This document shows, in pieces, positions 1-64,000 of a DNA stretch of 64,000 nucleotides. The stretch covers positions 58,628,103 to 58,692,102 of the forward strand of contig JAVIAB010000059.1 of assembly GCA_032433765.1 (NCBI GenBank), in the 5' to 3' direction. The position numbers were made by a program, and so were the translations under genes. This DNA is from Megaustenia siamemsis (taxonomy: Eukaryota > Mollusca > Gastropoda > Stylommatophora > Ariophantidae). Below the pieces are notes generated by a model. That model made no database searches. It saw only the letters and a list, made by a program, of their open reading frames with translations, and was not told the DNA's origin. Within the stretch, counting starts at the first letter, position 1. The number at the start of each line of letters is the position of its first letter.

Positions 1-684
1 GATAATAATAATTTGTCAGTAATAAGTCTGAATAGTTGGAAAACAGAAGTAATAGGCACTTAAAAGAAACAATGCATACAACCAAACAAGACAAATCTGA
101 AACAAGTGCAACGCGTCTACTTGGGCACAATAATAACATCAGATGGAAGATGCACCACAGAAATAAAAATCAGATTTGCACTGGCCAAAATAGCTTTTTC
201 AGAAAATGAAAAACTTATTATGTAACAAATTTATGTTAATAGAAGTGAGAAAGTTCATCGGTGTTGCCAATTCTGACCTTTGGAAGCGAATCATGGACAG
301 TAAACAAACAAATGAAAAGACATTTAGATGCCACAGAGATGGGATTTCTCAGAAGAATGTTGAAAGTTCCCTGGACAGCTAAATGGACCAACTAGGAAAT
401 TCTCAGAGGCCAACACAAAAGGGATCTCATCAGAAACACCAGAAAAAAACAATCAACATTTTTCAGACACATCATTAGAAGAGGAAAGTTGAAAGGCTTT
501 ACTACAACTGGCAAATTACAGGGAAAGAGAGATCGTGGATGGCAAAGAGAGAAAATACTAGATAGCTTGGTGTCATGACATGGAAAACAGTTAACAACAA
601 AATTGATATGATGTACTGTGGATAGAAGATTGTGGAAGGACATGATTGTCTATGTCAACCAGTATGGCATATGATGATGAATAA
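1..684 (+). mobile_element. LINE-B 3' fragment, degenerate
   Basis: The broken translation matches the C-terminal part of the reverse transcriptase fragments at 37524-38137 and 12591-12967 (tracking site DGRCTT, later GKLE and KILDSLVS). It ends in the family's TGATGATGA tail. Frameshifts and stops make it a dead copy. Its left end lies outside the window. Confidence 0.8.
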
Positions 685-779
685 ACATCCGTTAGAAGTA
701 TCTGAGTAATCTAATTTAAACTATAAGTATGATTGGAATAGCAAGAAGAAATGTATGGGATGCCATGGTAACATTATCT

Positions 780-1165
780 ACAAGATAAGAAGGTGGGCCC
801 ACTAATATCCTCAGTAGTCAAGAAAAGATGATAGTCATATGTGTTGGACACATGATGAGGAGAGATAATAACCAAATAACAAGGCAAGCCCTCATATTGG
901 AAACAACAGGTAAGAAGAAAAGAGGCAGACTCAGAGAGACATTGAGAAGAACATTGATCAGAGAGGCAAGAGCAGCAGGAATCAACCCCTCGATGCGATG
1001 AGATAGAGTTGCTTGCACACAGAACAGAGACAAATGGTGAGATTTGATAAAAGATCTTTACAAGGATTGAACACTGCTAGAATAAAAATTTAGAAAAAGT
1101 ATCTGGGTCTATGCCCTATGGGCCCGCTATGACTGAAAAGGTCAATAGATAGATAGATAAGATAG
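780..1165 (+). mobile_element. RTE-A LINE 3' fragment with GATA-type tail
   Basis: This segment is homologous to 42800-43155: IREAR-type tail, then the 3' UTR motif GCCCTATGGGC and the AATAGATAGATAGATAA end. It is truncated and frameshifted. Confidence 0.85.
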
Positions 1166-1364
1166 AATATACTAGACACACGGCAAACAACAAATAAAAT
1201 ATATAATTGAAAGATTATTATTAATGCATTTTACTTTTGTGATGCGAATGCAACAGGAATTAGAGAAGTGCAAATAAAATCATGAAAATTACATTATAAA
1301 AAGTATAATTAATTATGGGATTAAGATATTTAGATGTTTTTGGTAAATAAAAAAAAAATCAATT

Positions 1365-1645
1365 TAACCATGCAGTGACCATTTTTGGACTACTCCTTGA
1401 CTTCCAACTGCCAAGGGTCCTTTAAATGCACAAGAGTGGACACAAGACCTCTTTTTTTTTCATCATTATCAGAGAGGGCTAAACATAGGATTTAATTACC
1501 CTGAAACCAAGGGAGGTCAAACTATGGAGAAATTATGGATTTGAAGACAAAAATTACCACTTCCTGTGGTGGGGATCTGAACCCAGGACTTTCTTATCTG
1601 GAGGTTTAAGTCTTAACCTCTAGACTACCCAGCACCCACTCTTAG
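1365..1645 (-). mobile_element. tRNA-derived SINE (SINE-2), reverse orientation
   Basis: Read on the minus strand there is a tRNA-like head with an A-box-like TAGTCTAGAGGTTAAG and the B-box-like GGGTTCAGATCCC. The body motif CTGCCAAGGGTCCTT is shared with 19200-19400. Confidence 0.65.
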
Positions 1646-1867
1646 GATCTAACTACAATTTAGTAACCAAAAAAATAATGATTTCTAAGTAAAAATAAAG
1701 GAAAAGTAACTTATCAATAGTGACCTGCTAGTAGGGTAGTCAGAAACAGAATAATTAGAGAGCAGGCAGTCCAGATGCCTGTTTGAGATATTACCTAATG
1801 GTACAGTTACAGTTTTACAATCTCAGTGTCTGAGAGTTTTGTGTCACCCCGTATTACGTCAAGTTGT

Positions 1868-1953
1868 TTAACTATTTCTGCACGTTTTGCCGCACTAATC
1901 TGCCAAGTCGATCTCGGGCGTGTATGTTTCGCCGCGTAGTACGTCACTCTCAA

Positions 1954-1991
<38 letters not shown>

Positions 1992-2371
1992 CAGATTCCA
2001 GACTCTCTTATGAAGTCAGCTGTATGTTTAAGCGATTCAATTGCCCCATATAGTTTTTCTGATTGAATACCTGTTAGAACGTTGCACTGTGTTCTGCGCC
2101 ATTTTACCAGTGCATCCGATTTCTGCCAGCAGAATTCTCATTTTGATTAGTGTGAATTGTCATCAAACCATATTCTTTTTTACATGTCTTGTACCATCTT
2201 GGTATTGGTGTAATCTGATACCTTGTTCAGTCATCTAAAAATTCATATATAATATGTTATATGTTAGATAAATATAAATATGTAGATTGATTCTTAAAAC
2301 CATGAAAAATTTTATCTTTGAAATCGCTTCCGTTGCATCGATAAAAAGTTCTTCCATATGGAAAGAGTTAA
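1868..2371 (+). mobile_element. TTAA-flanked MITE, piggyBac-like, copy 1
   Basis: The element is bounded by TTAA at 1868-1871 and 2368-2371, with imperfect inverted ends related to TTAACTCTTTCCGTACG. The right part (ATCGCTTCCGTTGCATCGAT) and left part match the copies at 27899-28208 and 60091-61745. It has no ORF. A Jockey-like LINE tail is inserted in it at about 1952-2138. Confidence 0.75.
1952..2138 (-). mobile_element. Short Jockey-like LINE 3' end inserted in the MITE
   Basis: The (CT)n run at about 1955-1992 is followed by ACTCTCTTATGAAGTCAGCTG, the same order as 9113-9380 where the LINE 3' UTR meets its (GA)n tail. The flanks read CTCAATTT and CTCATTTT, a probable target-site duplication. 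Confidence 0.65.
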
Positions 2372-2888
2372 TGATATAGGGAAGAGGCAAATAATTGCTG
2401 CTGTATGTTACATACACCCTACCACTTCCTGTTTAATGATATAATTCAAGGCTGACACCAACAGAAAAGCCAAGAAAACATGCATCCGCTACTAAGTCTT
2501 CTGCTAACAATAAGCTTCAAGGACACTGCTCATCTTAGTCTGTACTTTTCTTTCTGAACAACAAAGAAACTAATTGTAGTTGATTCAACCTTAAATGGCT
2601 CCAGCTCTTTTAAAAAAAACATATCATCCTATTGTAAAATAAAGTTAAAAAAAGAACAATTTATAGCAATTACAATTTTCGTCCTTGCATTTTTGCTCTT
2701 CTATATTTAAATTTCCTCTTGTATGGGTGTTGTATAAAAAAAAAATTAATATTGTAGCTGTGTCATACACAACTATCACCATCTACCATGTAATAATGAT
2801 TAAGTTTTTACTATTTGCGATGGTAAATACATAATGAAGAAAATAGAGAAATTAGCTTAAATAATTTTCTAACATTTTTCTTTGGGTC
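2372..2888. other. Intron, no recognised feature
   Basis: AT-rich sequence leading to the exon w1 acceptor. No coding exon or known repeat was seen. Confidence 0.5.
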
Positions 2889-2890
2889 AG

Positions 2891-62483
<59,593 letters not shown>

Positions 62484-62800
62484 GTGAGTATTAATATTAC
62501 TATTATTATTGTTATTAGTTATTTATTTTAGTTTATTAAGATGAAATTTCCAACACGCAAAATCTGAAAATATTGAAATATAAATATAAATTAGGATTTT
62601 AGGATTGCAGCATAATGTTGTAATGATGGAAATAAATAACACCAGATACAGTCAAGTCAGATTAAATTGGGTCAGTTAGCTCTTCTCCTACAGAACAGAA
62701 CAGGTTCTGACATAAAGAAACATTCTATATATATTCTATGTCAATCATTTTGCTAATCCTACCCTATGCTACCATTACCAGACTCATGACAAGTCACATA
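62484..62800. other. Intron, no recognised feature
   Basis: AT-rich. Confidence 0.5.
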
Positions 62801-62950
62801 GCATGAGATAGTCACCACAGGAATGTCATGTTTAAGGAAATCAGTTAGTGGCATGAGATTATCACCACAGGAATGTCATGTTTAAGGAAATCAGTTAGTG
62901 GCATGAGATAGTCACCACAGGAATGTAATGTTCGAGGAAATCAGTTAGTG
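62801..62950 (+). repeat. 50-bp tandem repeat, 3 copies
   Basis: GCATGAGATAGTCACCACAG starts at 62801, 62851 and 62901. Confidence 0.95.
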
Positions 62951-63029
62951 GCCAGAAGACAATAATTAGAAATGAGAGAGAAAGAGTTAAACCTGTCTTG
63001 AACTATATAAGTAAGGTAGAGTACGAGTG

Positions 63030-63318
63030 GCATCTTAGCACACAAGTTTTAACCCATATGAGCTCGGCTGCCTATCCAGAAGTGTTCAGAGACTTCTGGA
63101 CATTGTCGCTTCAAGCATTAAAACTCACGATATGAGACACATTCCCAGAATACTACCCAGTTCCCATTTCTGCCAGAGGCGGGGTCGACTGCGGGGGTAT
63201 TTTTTGTTCCAACCACAAGTGCAATTGACACTGCATTCAGCAGTAATTGAACACAGGTTGTCCAAACGTTGTTAGCCCAGTTGGGTCATTTTAGTTATTC
63301 TACCAAGTCCCCCGATTG
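63030..63318 (-). mobile_element. SINE-3, second copy
   Basis: Homologous to 56590-56880, with similar length and the same orientation. Confidence 0.75.
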
Positions 63319-63660
63319 AACTATGTACAAAGAGAACAAATAAAATATCCCACTTGGAGATAATACCTCATGATTTCATGTGCAGCATGTACATAGATTT
63401 GAAGTTGAAGGTAGACTCAGAATTAGACATCACAGATTTTTCTTCAACAGTATCACCTAATTATGATTGAGGGCCTTTACTTATATTTGCTTTTTGCTAT
63501 TATTTGTTTATTGTTGTAAATTTGAAGTTTGTTTTTACCTGTTTATTTTTATTGTTTATGAGTTTGCAGTTTTCCTTAGCCTGTATTTATTGTTATGAGT
63601 TTGAGGTTTGCATTATATAGTGCTTGTTTATTTGTTGTGAGTATAAAGTTTATCTTCTTA
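63319..63660. other. Intron, no recognised feature
   Basis: T-rich; TTGTTTATTGTTGT-type degenerate repeats at 63500-63650. Confidence 0.45.
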
Positions 63661-63664
63661 TTCA

Positions 63665-64000
63665 TTCCATAACCTCAGGAGTCATTGACACTACTGCCAT
63701 ACTTCATCAGTATTCTCCATTGTTCTCTATCAGTCATTCTTTGGGACTCTGTGAAGTCAAGTCTGTTCATTCTTTAATGTTATCTTCCCACTTTTCTCTG
63801 CCTACCTTTCCTTTTCCTTCCTTTCACAGTTCCCTGCAAAAGGTATTTGCTAGGCCTGATTATTGAGATACATGGCCAAACCATTTCATTTTGTATTTCT
63901 TCACAGCAGCTAATACACCATCATGTACTCTGATTTCTTGTCGTATCCTTTTACAAACTTTTTGATTTGTGATACTTTTTTTAAGTAAGTGATGCCTAAA
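63665..64000 (-). mobile_element. LINE-E 3' fragment, runs off the window
   Basis: On the minus strand it reads as an RT C-terminal tail: VHDGVLAAVKKYKMKWFGHV, then QGTVKG-type and GRQRK-type residues. This differs from families A to D. Confidence 0.75.

Overview
The window is animal nuclear DNA: AT-rich, with very long introns, GT-AG splice sites and dense interspersed repeats. It holds one recognisable host gene, on the + strand across almost the whole length: the orthologue of EHMT1/EHMT2 (GLP/G9a), the histone H3K9 mono/dimethyltransferase. Thirteen consecutive internal exons (about 2.2 kb, about 740 codons) can be placed with matching splice phases. They encode a Ser/Pro/Thr-rich linker starting with a KRKR motif, the Cys-rich zinc region (CPGCGHFC, CPHCG), and the ankyrin repeats up to HIAARQDHYDMVV. 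The first exons, the rest of the ankyrin block and the pre-SET/SET domain lie outside the window. The tRNA-derived SINEs and RTE-type LINE tails suggest a lophotrochozoan, most likely a mollusc and perhaps a gastropod. That is inference from remembered repeat styles, not a database match.

Everything else is intron and is dominated by mobile DNA. Seven LINE groups appear, mostly as 5'-truncated 3' ends. They are called here RTE-A (GATA-type tail, intact reverse transcriptase ORF at 41137-43056), LINE-B ('GHIMRRGKLEY', TGA-repeat tail), LINE-C ('HVKRHNSLLKVIL'), LINE-D, LINE-E, LINE-F ('GKRKRGRPRNSW'), and a Jockey/I-like LINE with RNase H and a (GA)n tail. There are also tRNA-type SINE families, a SINE that shares the RTE-A 3' tail, a TTAA-flanked piggyBac-like MITE family, and a mariner-superfamily element (19850-21260) with clear TIRs and a frameshifted transposase. 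Many insertions have readable 8-15 bp target-site duplications, and several are nested, so relative ages can be read.

Minisatellites are unusually abundant. Four of them are fused to EHMT splice junctions: the donor of the exon ending 22017, the donor of the exon ending 54327 (8 near-perfect 105-bp copies of exon end plus 5' splice site), and the acceptors of the exons at 34361 and 43620. Others carry repeated GC-box (16.9-17.9 kb) or TTCTAGAA (3.9-4.7 kb) motifs.

Layout: 0-2.9 kb repeats; 2.9-3.8 kb linker exon; 8.4, 16.1 and 21.8 kb Cys-rich exons; 25.4 and 26.9 kb linker exons; 29.6-62.5 kb ankyrin exons. The intron 43.7-54.2 kb contains a 3.4-kb A-B-C block duplicated in tandem, with a conserved ~135-bp core present seven times. 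Exon 16091-16234 is flanked by an almost identical inverted pair of LINE-F copies, a layout known to favour exon circularisation or skipping.
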